A DNA stretch of 10,737 bases from an uncultured bacterium. GTDB taxonomy: Bacteria; Patescibacteriota; Minisyncoccia; SW-4-49-11. Below the pieces are notes generated by a model. That model searched no databases. It was not told the DNA's origin and was given only the letters and a program-made list of their open reading frames with translations. The stretch lies in NCBI GenBank assembly GCA_913060955.1, contig CAJXTH010000015.1:1-10737 (forward strand). The letters are read 5' to 3'. Both the position numbers and the translations under genes were made by a program. Every line of letters starts with the position of its first letter. Position 1 is the stretch's first letter. This document shows, piece after piece, positions 1 to 5,416 of the stretch.

Positions 1-936
1 ATCGTCTGGCATTGCCTGAGGGTCGTTGTTGAGTCGGATAATCTCCTTTACCACCAACAAAAGATCCTCTGGTCGCATGATTCGGTTCTGCTTGTCGTCA
101 GACACCTCGATTCCCAATCGCTGATTCATCTTGTATCGTCCAACTTTTCCAACATCATATCGGGCAAAGTTAAAGAACATAGACTCAATCAACTGTCGAG
201 CGTTGTCCTCGGTTGCAAGATCTCCCGGTCGAATTCGTCGATACACTTCAACAAATCCTGCTCCTTGAGTCTTTGCAGCATCCTTAGCAATGGTTTCTCG
301 GATAAATTTCACATCTCCAGTATCAACATCAGAGAATGCTCGCTGCAGGTCAGCGTCTTTTCCCAGTCCAAAGGCTCGAAGCAAGGAGGTCAAAGCTACT
401 TTTCGCTTTCGGTCAATCTTTACCCAGAGAACTCCGTTTCCATCGGTCTCAATTTCGATCCACGCTCCTCGGGTAGGAATAATTTTCGCCCCAAAGTATC
501 GCTTGTCTCGAGAAATCTTTTCGGTGAAGAATACACCTGGTGATCGCAAAATCTGAGAAATAATTACTCGCTCACTTCCGTTTACGATAAATGTTCCTCG
601 CTCGGTCATCATAGGGATATCTCCCATGAACACCTCGTGGTTTTGCTTTTTTCCGGTAGCATTGTTGATCAATCGAAGCTTCACGCGAAGTGGGGCCTCG
701 AAGGTCAAGTTCTTAGCTCGCGCTTGAGCCTCAGAAAGTTTTGGCTCGTCGATTCGATACTCGACGTACTCTAGTTTGTACTCGGAACCAGTCCAATCTT
801 TGATTGGGTAATGCTCCTCGAACAGATCTTTCAACCCTTCCTCCAAGAACCACTTGTACGAAGCCAACTGAGGTTCAATCAGGTTGGGAAGATTAAGATC
901 GATTCGCTCTTTGAAGTAAACTCGCTCGTTTTGCAT
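1..936 (-). CDS. rpoB: DNA-directed RNA polymerase subunit beta, N-terminal 312 residues (cut at window edge)
   Basis: This is the N-terminal part of the beta subunit of RNA polymerase, which with beta' forms the catalytic core of transcription. The 312 visible codons cover the protrusion and lobe domains. The segment near residues 105-137 contains GDIPMMTERGTFIVNG followed by SERVIISQILRSPGV, a hallmark of beta subunits. WVKIDRKRKV at 171-180 and VGKVGRYKMNQRL at 262-274 are also typical. The lobe is compact, with no large lineage insertion. The rifampicin-binding region would lie beyond the left edge. The ATG at 936 is the first possible start after an in-frame TAA. A weak AGGA lies 10 nt upstream of it. 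No ribosomal protein gene precedes it: the upstream genes are a microprotein and a sortase, and rpoB has its own promoter near 1111-1138 and a terminator-like hairpin in its leader. Confidence 0.97.
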   Translation of the reverse strand, partial: MQNERVYFKERIDLNLPNLIEPQLASYKWFLEEGLKDLFEEHYPIKDWTGSEYKLEYVEYRIDEPKLSEAQARAKNLTFEAPLRVKLRLINNATGKKQNHEVFMGDIPMMTERGTFIVNGSERVIISQILRSPGVFFTEKISRDKRYFGAKIIPTRGAWIEIETDGNGVLWVKIDRKRKVALTSLLRAFGLGKDADLQRAFSDVDTGDVKFIRETIAKDAAKTQGAGFVEVYRRIRPGDLATEDNARQLIESMFFNFARYDVGKVGRYKMNQRLGIEVSDDKQNRIMRPEDLLLVVKEIIRLNNDPQAMPDD

Positions 937-989
937 AGCGTATCGTTCCTGTTATCTTGTATGCAATGCCGATCGAAACATATAGACAC

Positions 990-1019
990 AAAAATCCAAG
1001 GACCTACTCTAGGCCTTGG
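990..1019 (-). terminator. Intrinsic terminator inside the rpoB leader (possible attenuator)
   Basis: On the minus strand CCAAGGCCTA pairs with TAGGTCCTTGG: ten base pairs, one bulged base and a 3-nt loop. It is followed at once by ATTTTTG. The hairpin lies downstream of the only good promoter here (1111-1138) and 54 nt before the rpoB ATG. It must therefore either attenuate rpoB or stop the sortase transcript while rpoB uses a promoter I could not find. Confidence 0.75.
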
Positions 1020-1110
1020 TTCACTTATACTCTCACTCGGAGACAAGAATTATTTTGCATCAAACACATTCCGATTAGCGGGGATCAATCATCACTCATT
1101 CGCTGTCTGT

Positions 1111-1138
1111 ATTATACGCCTTTTTCCCGATATGTAAA
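1111..1138 (-). promoter_or_regulatory. Sigma-70-type promoter, probably for rpoB
   Basis: Read on the minus strand, TTTACA (1138-1133) is followed after 16 nt by a perfect TATAAT (1116-1111). Transcription would start near 1104 and give a leader of about 168 nt before the rpoB ATG. It lies just after the stop codon of the 37-aa gene. Confidence 0.75.
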
Positions 1139-1143
1139 GACGG

Positions 1144-1257
1144 TTACTGCAATAACCCAATTTGAAATCGATTGATCCAGATCATTACTCCAACCAATAC
1201 CACAAGTATCCCCAGAAGAATTATGGTCTTGATCAGTTCTCTCTGCCATCCGTTCAT
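1144..1257 (-). CDS. 37-aa single-pass membrane microprotein downstream of sortase
   Basis: An unrecognised short gene starts with ATG at 1257, 6 nt after the sortase stop codon, and ends in TAA at 1144. It begins MNGWQRELIK, continues with an 18-residue hydrophobic helix (TIILLGILVVLVGVMIWI, residues 11-28) and ends in a short tail with one arginine. This is the shape of a single-pass membrane protein. No Shine-Dalgarno sequence is visible, so translation may be coupled to the sortase. The rpoB promoter follows immediately, which fits a real gene end here. Its function is unknown. It could be an accessory of the sortase, but that rests only on position. At this length a chance open frame cannot be excluded, though the clean helix makes it less likely. 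Confidence 0.6.
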   Translation of the reverse strand: MNGWQRELIKTIILLGILVVLVGVMIWINRFQIGLLQ

Positions 1258-1263
1258 ATTGAT

Positions 1264-1926
1264 TTAGATCGAGTTAATTATTGGTTCTGCTCTCACCACA
1301 AATCTTCGAGCACTTGTCCAGAGCGGCGTACACGTATACAGTGTCAAGACATGTTCTTCAGTATCTGCCTCGATTTCAACCTGATCTGCGGTTACTTCAA
1401 ATACTTCAGTCACCTGATAACCATACTCTTCTCCACCCCATTCAAGGAAAATTTGATCACCGACAGCCACCTTTGGCAAATGATAAAAGGTATCTTGTCG
1501 CCCTAAATATAAAAATCTATGAGCAGTAATCACCATATTCCCTCCATGAAATGGATCTCCCGTTCGTTTTTTGTGCCAAATACCATCCCAGAGATCGTCT
1601 GAGTCAAAGCTCGAAGATCCAACAGACCGGTCAAGCTGAATCGACGGAATAGTAAGAGAAAACTCATCTACCTCTGGAGCAGTAACTGATTCCGAAGGAA
1701 CCAACTCAGCATCGTCGTTCACTGAACCAGCAATCGGAAGCCGAGCAAATGAAGCTGTTAAATCCTCAGACCGAGACTGAACAACTACTGACTCATCCGA
1801 GGATCTTTGGCTCGTCAAAAAGCGCAACTCAGGCAAAACCGGAGCCACCAAAAGATACCCTCCTACACACAGAATCAGAATCATGAGGACTGTATTTACC
1901 CCGCGCAAAACCTTCTCAGCATTCAT
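1264..1926 (-). CDS. Sortase family transpeptidase (220 aa)
   Basis: This is a membrane-anchored cysteine transpeptidase that cleaves a C-terminal sorting signal and joins surface proteins to the cell envelope or to each other. An N-terminal helix at about residues 11-31 anchors it. A low-complexity linker runs to about residue 88, and the sortase barrel follows. The catalytic His136 lies in VITAHRF, Cys199 in TLYTCTP, and the transition-state Arg is 207 or 208 in ARRFVV. The length is normal for the family; I do not assign a class. The ATG at 1926 comes after a poor ribosome site, with ATACGAAG just before it. The gene is divergent from a FAS1 protein with a LEDTG-type sorting signal, the likely substrate, and is followed after 6 nt by a 37-aa membrane protein. 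Confidence 0.93.
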   Translation of the reverse strand: MNAEKVLRGVNTVLMILILCVGGYLLVAPVLPELRFLTSQRSSDESVVVQSRSEDLTASFARLPIAGSVNDDAELVPSESVTAPEVDEFSLTIPSIQLDRSVGSSSFDSDDLWDGIWHKKRTGDPFHGGNMVITAHRFLYLGRQDTFYHLPKVAVGDQIFLEWGGEEYGYQVTEVFEVTADQVEIEADTEEHVLTLYTCTPLWTSARRFVVRAEPIINSI

Positions 1927-1948
1927 ACTTCGTATCTATTTTGTTGAT

Positions 1949-1969
1949 AACCGCATATTTTTTGCGGTT
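1949..1969. repeat. 7-bp inverted repeat between divergent sortase and FAS1 genes
   Basis: AACCGCA and TGCGGTT are separated by a 7-nt T-rich loop. The repeat falls in the sortase leader and overlaps the -35 region (TTGCGG, 1962-1967) of one candidate FAS1 promoter. It could be an operator shared by both genes or a leader hairpin. No regulator is identified. Confidence 0.4.
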
Positions 1970-2016
1970 GCATCCTAATAGTTTATATTGTAACATATTA
2001 GTGGGGATTAGATAAA
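1962..2016 (+). promoter_or_regulatory. Candidate promoters for the FAS1 gene
   Basis: Two overlapping sigma-70-like arrangements are visible. One is TTGCGG (1962-1967), a 16-nt spacer and TATATT (1984-1989). The other is TTGTAA (1988-1993), a 17-nt spacer and GATAAA (2011-2016), which would leave a leader of only about 18 nt. On the opposite strand a TTATCT-17-TACAAT pair in the same stretch could serve the sortase. The sequence alone does not decide among them. Confidence 0.4.
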
Positions 2017-2040
2017 AAGCAATATAAGTAACAAAAACCG

Positions 2041-2697
2041 ATGCAACTGAACACTTCGATTTTCAAAAAACCAGCAGCCGTGCTCTCTGTAGCAGGACTT
2101 CTGGCAGCAAGCGTACTCGTTGCACCTACAGCTGTACTTGCCGACGAGACCCAAACAATTGCCCAAAACGCACAAGACACACCTGCACTGAGCACATTGG
2201 TAACCGCACTTGATACCGCGGGATTAGTAGATACATTTGCCGATGAATCTGCTTCCTTCACCGTATTTGCACCAACCAATGATGCCTTTGCAGCCGCTAC
2301 CACCGAACTCGGAATCACTACCGAAGAGCTTTTGGCCCTTCCCAATCTTTCTGAGATTCTTCAGTACCACGTGGTAAACGCAGAAGTATTCTCTTCTGAC
2401 CTATCTGATGGACAGGAAGTTACTACGCTTACCGGAGGAACACTGACCGTAGACATCCAAGGATCTGATGTATTCATTGTTGATGAGCAAAATCGACGAG
2501 CCCAAGTAACTACCGCTGATGTTGACTCTTCCAACGGAGTTGTCCACATCATCGACAAAGTTGTACTTGAAGCAACCGATGAATCAGCTGAAACACTTGA
2601 AGACACTGGACTCAACCTAGCTGGATTCTACGTAATTGTCATTGGAGCCCTTGGAATTGCAACTATTGCATACACCCGACACGCTCGACAATCCTAG
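2041..2697 (+). CDS. Fasciclin (FAS1) domain surface protein with LEDTG sorting signal (218 aa)
   Basis: This is a secreted adhesion-type protein, probably displayed on the envelope. A Sec signal peptide covers residues 1-34 (basic start, hydrophobic core, likely cleavage after VLA before DE). One FAS1 domain follows from about 46 to 176. It has the paired conserved boxes FTVFAPTNDAFAA (73-85) and, at its end, GVVHIIDKVV (166-175), with the YHVV motif at 109-112. The C-terminus carries LEDTG (186-190), a hydrophobic helix (about 193-211) and a basic tail RHARQS. This is the architecture of a sortase substrate with a variant of LPxTG. No Shine-Dalgarno is visible before the ATG, and the first in-frame ATG is the natural start. 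The gene is divergent from the sortase and has its own terminator. That the neighbouring sortase processes it is inference. Confidence 0.92.
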   Translation: MQLNTSIFKKPAAVLSVAGLLAASVLVAPTAVLADETQTIAQNAQDTPALSTLVTALDTAGLVDTFADESASFTVFAPTNDAFAAATTELGITTEELLALPNLSEILQYHVVNAEVFSSDLSDGQEVTTLTGGTLTVDIQGSDVFIVDEQNRRAQVTTADVDSSNGVVHIIDKVVLEATDESAETLEDTGLNLAGFYVIVIGALGIATIAYTRHARQS

Positions 2698-2723
2698 ACA
2701 ACCTATCCATCCCCACAAGAATC

Positions 2724-2748
2724 GGAGCCTCGAGCTCCTTTTCTTTTT
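2724..2748 (+). terminator. Intrinsic terminator of the FAS1 gene
   Basis: GGAGC and GCTCC form a 5-bp stem with a 5-nt loop, followed by TTTTCTTTTT. It lies 27 nt after the FAS1 stop codon. Confidence 0.75.
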
Positions 2749-2769
2749 GAATGTAATTCTTGATATACT
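2741..2769 (+). promoter_or_regulatory. Weak candidate promoter for the 35-aa gene
   Basis: TATACT (2764-2769) is preceded after 17 nt by a poor -35 box, TTCTTT (2741-2746), which overlaps the T-tract of the FAS1 terminator. The gene must have its own start of transcription if that terminator is efficient, but this assignment is tentative. Confidence 0.3.
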
Positions 2770-2801
2770 GAATATAGGTATTTGAACTTTGAAAACAAAA
2801 A

Positions 2802-2932
2802 GGAGGTGAATTCCATGTCGATGACCGATACCTTTCCGTTTGCTTTAATCATCATTGTTTCGCTCTATCCAATAATTATATATGCAGTTCTGCTGTTTTT
2901 TGCTCGTCATAGCCGTGATTAACATCACCTCC
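2802..2932 (+). promoter_or_regulatory. Perfect Shine-Dalgarno and complementary anti-SD flanking the 35-aa gene
   Basis: AAGGAGGTGA (2800-2809) is a full-strength ribosome binding site 5 nt before the ATG and the best in the window. Two nucleotides after the stop codon comes TCACCTCC (2925-2932), the exact complement of GGAGGTGA (2802-2809). With the A at 2924 it spells ATCACCTCC, the same string as the 3' tail of 16S rRNA. The two 8-nt arms could pair and enclose the whole reading frame, hiding the ribosome site. Confidence 0.6.
2815..2922 (+). CDS. 35-aa single-pass membrane microprotein
   Basis: A short unrecognised gene has an ideal ribosome binding site (AAGGAGGTGA, 5 nt before the ATG) and a TAA stop. 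The product starts MSMTDTFPF. A hydrophobic stretch covers about residues 8-30 (ALIIIVSLYPIIIYAVLLFF at 10-29), and the tail ARHSRD is basic with one acidic end residue. It should sit in the membrane with its C-terminus in the cytoplasm. It is flanked by terminators on both sides, so it is probably a single-gene unit. The strong translation signal, unlike that of its neighbours, suggests high expression or special control. Function is unknown; the shape fits a small regulator or a toxin-like peptide, but nothing in the sequence shows which. Confidence 0.78.
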   Translation: MSMTDTFPFALIIIVSLYPIIIYAVLLFFARHSRD

Positions 2933-2944
2933 CCAAAATCAATA

Positions 2945-2980
2945 ATCCCCACCCTGTCATATTGACCCGGTGGGATTTTT
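2945..2980 (+). terminator. Intrinsic terminator of the 35-aa gene
   Basis: ATCCCCACC pairs with GGTGGGAT with one bulged C. GTC and GAC can pair inside the loop, and ATTTTTG follows. It lies 22 nt after the stop codon. TTGACC inside the hairpin (2962-2967), with TATCAA 17 nt on (2985-2990), might also act as a weak promoter for the next small gene. Confidence 0.75.
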
Positions 2981-3015
2981 GTTATATCAATAAAAAAGAA
3001 TTGGATCTCATATTC

Positions 3016-3114
3016 ATGATCACTATTCTGGCTTTATTGCTTGCTTTAGGAGCAACACTTCTGCCAAAGCCCAAAAGACGACAACCTCAACCCGAGGATA
3101 TCTATGAAGACTAA
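3016..3114 (+). CDS. 32-aa membrane microprotein with basic tail
   Basis: A second very short plus-strand gene is not recognised as any family. The ATG at 3016 opens MITILALLLALGATLLP, a hydrophobic helix of about 16 residues. KPKRRQPQPEDIYED follows: a basic anchor, then an acidic end. No good ribosome site is present; an in-frame TTG at 3001 is an alternative start. The stop codon runs directly into a terminator-like hairpin, and another terminator lies upstream, so the gene has the layout of a single unit. Size and membrane shape resemble the 35-aa gene before it, though the sequences are not clearly related. The call is cautious because there is no ribosome site. Confidence 0.55.
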   Translation: MITILALLLALGATLLPKPKRRQPQPEDIYED

Positions 3115-3144
3115 AATCCCTCTGCCGATGCAAAGGGATTTTCT
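3114..3144. terminator. Terminator between convergent 32-aa gene and sod
   Basis: AAATCCCT (3114-3121) and AGGGATTT (3134-3141) form an 8-bp stem with a 12-nt loop, followed on the plus strand by TTCTCTTT. The stem starts on the last base of the small gene's stop codon. On the minus strand the T-run after the stem is short, so it may only partly stop transcripts coming from sod. Confidence 0.6.
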
Positions 3145-3165
3145 CTTTGAGCTTGAAAAATTTCT

Positions 3166-3738
3166 TTAAGAAATTCGAGCGTCAACAACTGACCAGTTTA
3201 CCAGTGCAAGGTAGGTATCAAAATACTCTCCCTTAGTTGCCGGTCGGTAGTCTACCATGTAGGCATGCTCCCACATGTCGACCACAAAGACAATCTGAAG
3301 TCCTGCAAGTTGTCCGAACTCATGATCACCAACCCAAGCATTTCGGAACATTTGTGCCTTATCGTCGTAGTATGTCACTACCCAACCAATTCCTCGAGTA
3401 GATCCGATTCGTCGGAGATCATCAAGGTAAGCATCAAAGCTTCCGTACTGCTCAGTTACATATTTCACAAAGTTTGAATCCTCAGCAGGTGCCTGTGCTC
3501 CTCCTTCGAGTTGCTCAAAGTAATACTCGTGCATTCGCATTCCGTCAAACTCAAATCCAAGTCGTCGTTGGACTTCAGCCATTGCGTAGGCATCTCCCCC
3601 ATCTTTCATAGCCTCTACTTTTTCAAGTAGTGCATTAGTATTCTTCACATATCCGGCATAAAGTCCGAGGTGGATTTGCACCTGCTCCTCAGAAAGTCCG
3701 GGAAGTTCTGGTAGATTAAATTGCTGTTCAGTATACAT
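3166..3738 (-). CDS. Fe/Mn superoxide dismutase
   Basis: This enzyme converts superoxide to oxygen and hydrogen peroxide using one iron or manganese ion. Counting from the ATG at 3738 (190 aa), the expected metal ligands are visible: His23 (QIHLGLYAGYVKNTN), His70 (MRMHEYYF), Asp154 and His158 (VVDMWEHAYMVDY). The last motif is the family signature. The first region differs from classic enzymes: the two-histidine stretch after the first ligand is absent, and the tyrosine comes seven rather than eight residues later. A TTG at 3750 touching the vanZ stop codon is an alternative start adding four residues; the ATG is preferred. It is the last gene of a four-gene operon. Which metal it uses cannot be read from the sequence. 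Confidence 0.92.
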   Translation of the reverse strand: MYTEQQFNLPELPGLSEEQVQIHLGLYAGYVKNTNALLEKVEAMKDGGDAYAMAEVQRRLGFEFDGMRMHEYYFEQLEGGAQAPAEDSNFVKYVTEQYGSFDAYLDDLRRIGSTRGIGWVVTYYDDKAQMFRNAWVGDHEFGQLAGLQIVFVVDMWEHAYMVDYRPATKGEYFDTYLALVNWSVVDARIS

Positions 3739-3750
3739 TATTCGTATCAA

Positions 3751-4203
3751 TTAATTTCTTATTGCACTTTTATTGTACCAAAAAAGCCATTTTCCCAAAA
3801 GCCACCCAGCGAAAACTCCCAGAGCATTGATCCAAAGATCATCCACATCAAAGGTCCGATACGGATAGCCAAGCAGAAGTGACAACACAAACTGGGTAAG
3901 CTCAATCCCAACCCCAAACAATACTGCCGTAATCAGTCCAGATTGCCTCCGCCAGGCTGAAATAAGTCCGAGTGGTAGGAGCATCACAAAGTTTCCTCCC
4001 AGTTGAATCAAGGTCACTTGCCAGGGGTTTTGGAGAGCCTTTCCGAGGGTATAGCCAAGCTCAGTCTGAGCAAACGGCCGGGGATCCCCAGTTTCTAACT
4101 TTAATAGTTGCCCATTCAACGACTCTGGCATGAGCGTCAACCACAAAACAGCTCCAATGTAGAGCCAGAAAAGGATTTGAATATAGCGTTTAGACTTTTT
4201 CAT
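3751..4203 (-). CDS. VanZ-like membrane protein (150 aa)
   Basis: This is a small multi-pass membrane protein of the VanZ-like family. Family members include VanZ, linked to low-level teicoplanin resistance, but most have no known role. Four helices are likely at about 8-25, 64-82, 89-110 and 124-143. The conserved motifs are GGNFVMLLPLGL (69-80), GIELTQF (99-105) and RTFDVDDLWINALG (116-129), the last being the typical acidic signature before the final helix. The ATG overlaps the end of the MFS gene by 14 nt, and the stop codon is 12 nt from the sod ATG, so it is translated within the operon. Membership of the family is clear; the function here is not. Confidence 0.88.
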   Translation of the reverse strand: MKKSKRYIQILFWLYIGAVLWLTLMPESLNGQLLKLETGDPRPFAQTELGYTLGKALQNPWQVTLIQLGGNFVMLLPLGLISAWRRQSGLITAVLFGVGIELTQFVLSLLLGYPYRTFDVDDLWINALGVFAGWLLGKWLFWYNKSAIRN

Positions 4204-5416
4204 TAGACTGGTTTTGCATTACCGGAGTATCCATGAGGCGAAGCCCTGGAACAAGCAGGAACCAAATTGCAATACAGAAATTCCCCAGAATAAACACCCA
4301 ATAGGCCATATCAAAGGATCCGTATTCAATAATCAATCCAAAGATAATTCCTCCCAGAGGTCCCGCTCCAGCCGCCATTGCCTCCGAAGTTCCATTGACT
4401 CGCCCCAAGAGTTTATCAGGTGTTCGCTGGTAATACACCGTACTAATAATCGGCATAATTGGCCCCACCGAAAGCCCCAGAAATCCAGCAAAAATCCAGA
4501 CCAACCACGAGTCCGACATCACAAAGGCTGGAATCATATAAAACGGAACCGACAACCAGTTAATCCAGTTGATAGTCTGAAACTTAGAAAGTTTACCTGC
4601 AATCAATCCATATCCAGCAGCACCGAGCAAGGCAAATCCACCATAGACAGAGTTAAAGGTTCCCAGCTCAACCGCTCCTGCCTCTCCTCCAAAGTAGACC
4701 GGTAAGAGCACCGCCCAAAATGGCATCAAGAAAAAGAGTACCGCCGTACTAAACAAGGTAAATGGCCGAAGCAAATTGTCGTTCCAAATCACCTGAAATC
4801 CTTCTATAAAATCTTCCGCCGGGTGCGTATCTCCCTTGTACTCACTGGGAACCCGAGGAATTACAAGCAGCGGAATCAAGGCAAGACCAAACAGTCCAGC
4901 CGTAATTAAGAGCGTCCACACTCCTCCCAAGAGTCCTATCAGGACACCTCCCAGGATTGGACCTACTATTTCAGATATTCCTTCAATAGTTTGCGAAATA
5001 CTGGTAGCCTGCTCCATTGAAAACTTTGTTTTTCGGGCAATATGTGGAAACAAGGTATACCGAGCAGTAGCTCCAGCTCCATCCAAAATAGATCCCGCAG
5101 CAACTGCTATTAAAAATAACCACATTGGAAGCCCCAATGATACAATCCCAGCAAGCATTCCAACGGAAACAAGGCTCGCAATATCAGCAATAACCGCAAT
5201 CTCTTTTGCTCCACGACGATCAATAACCACACCCCCAATCAAGGATCCAATTACGGCCGTTCCTCCGTTTACAAAAGCAACAATACCAGCCCAAGCTGGA
5301 CTTCCTGTAAGTGATAGTGTCAAAATTGGGAGCGCCAAAAACAACACCAAGTTCGCAATCCGCGAAAGGGTGTTGGTAACAATAATCAGTGCAAAATTTC
5401 TACTCGTCGGATTCAT
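4190..5416 (-). CDS. Major facilitator superfamily transporter, DHA3-like exporter (408 aa)
   Basis: This is a twelve-helix secondary transporter of the inner membrane, most like the drug/macrolide or siderophore exporters of the DHA3 type. The motif-A loop between helices 2 and 3 reads GGVVIDRRGAKEI (about 61-73 from the ATG at 5416). Helix-rich halves of similar length flank a central loop near 190-210. The substrate cannot be named. A start 7 codons upstream (5437) is open, but both starts lie inside the end of the methyltransferase gene and neither has a ribosome site. The ATG at 5416 is preferred because MNPTSRNFALI leads straight into helix 1 as in relatives. The 17-nt overlap with the methyltransferase gene and 14-nt overlap with vanZ point to translational coupling. 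Confidence 0.9.
   Translation of the reverse strand: MNPTSRNFALIIVTNTLSRIANLVLFLALPILTLSLTGSPAWAGIVAFVNGGTAVIGSLIGGVVIDRRGAKEIAVIADIASLVSVGMLAGIVSLGLPMWLFLIAVAAGSILDGAGATARYTLFPHIARKTKFSMEQATSISQTIEGISEIVGPILGGVLIGLLGGVWTLLITAGLFGLALIPLLVIPRVPSEYKGDTHPAEDFIEGFQVIWNDNLLRPFTLFSTAVLFFLMPFWAVLLPVYFGGEAGAVELGTFNSVYGGFALLGAAGYGLIAGKLSKFQTINWINWLSVPFYMIPAFVMSDSWLVWIFAGFLGLSVGPIMPIISTVYYQRTPDKLLGRVNGTSEAMAAGAGPLGGIIFGLIIEYGSFDMAYWVFILGNFCIAIWFLLVPGLRLMDTPVMQNQSNEKV

Noticed and set aside
1998..2345. Minus-strand open frame of 115 codons opposite FAS1
   Set aside because: Low-complexity Ala/Ser/Val antisense of a recognised FAS1 domain.
2843..2932. Antisense 26-codon frame with GGGGAGGTGATG start
   Set aside because: Spacing from the SD-like run to the ATG is too short, the product is a featureless polar peptide, and the sequence is better explained as the complement of the 35-aa gene's flanks.
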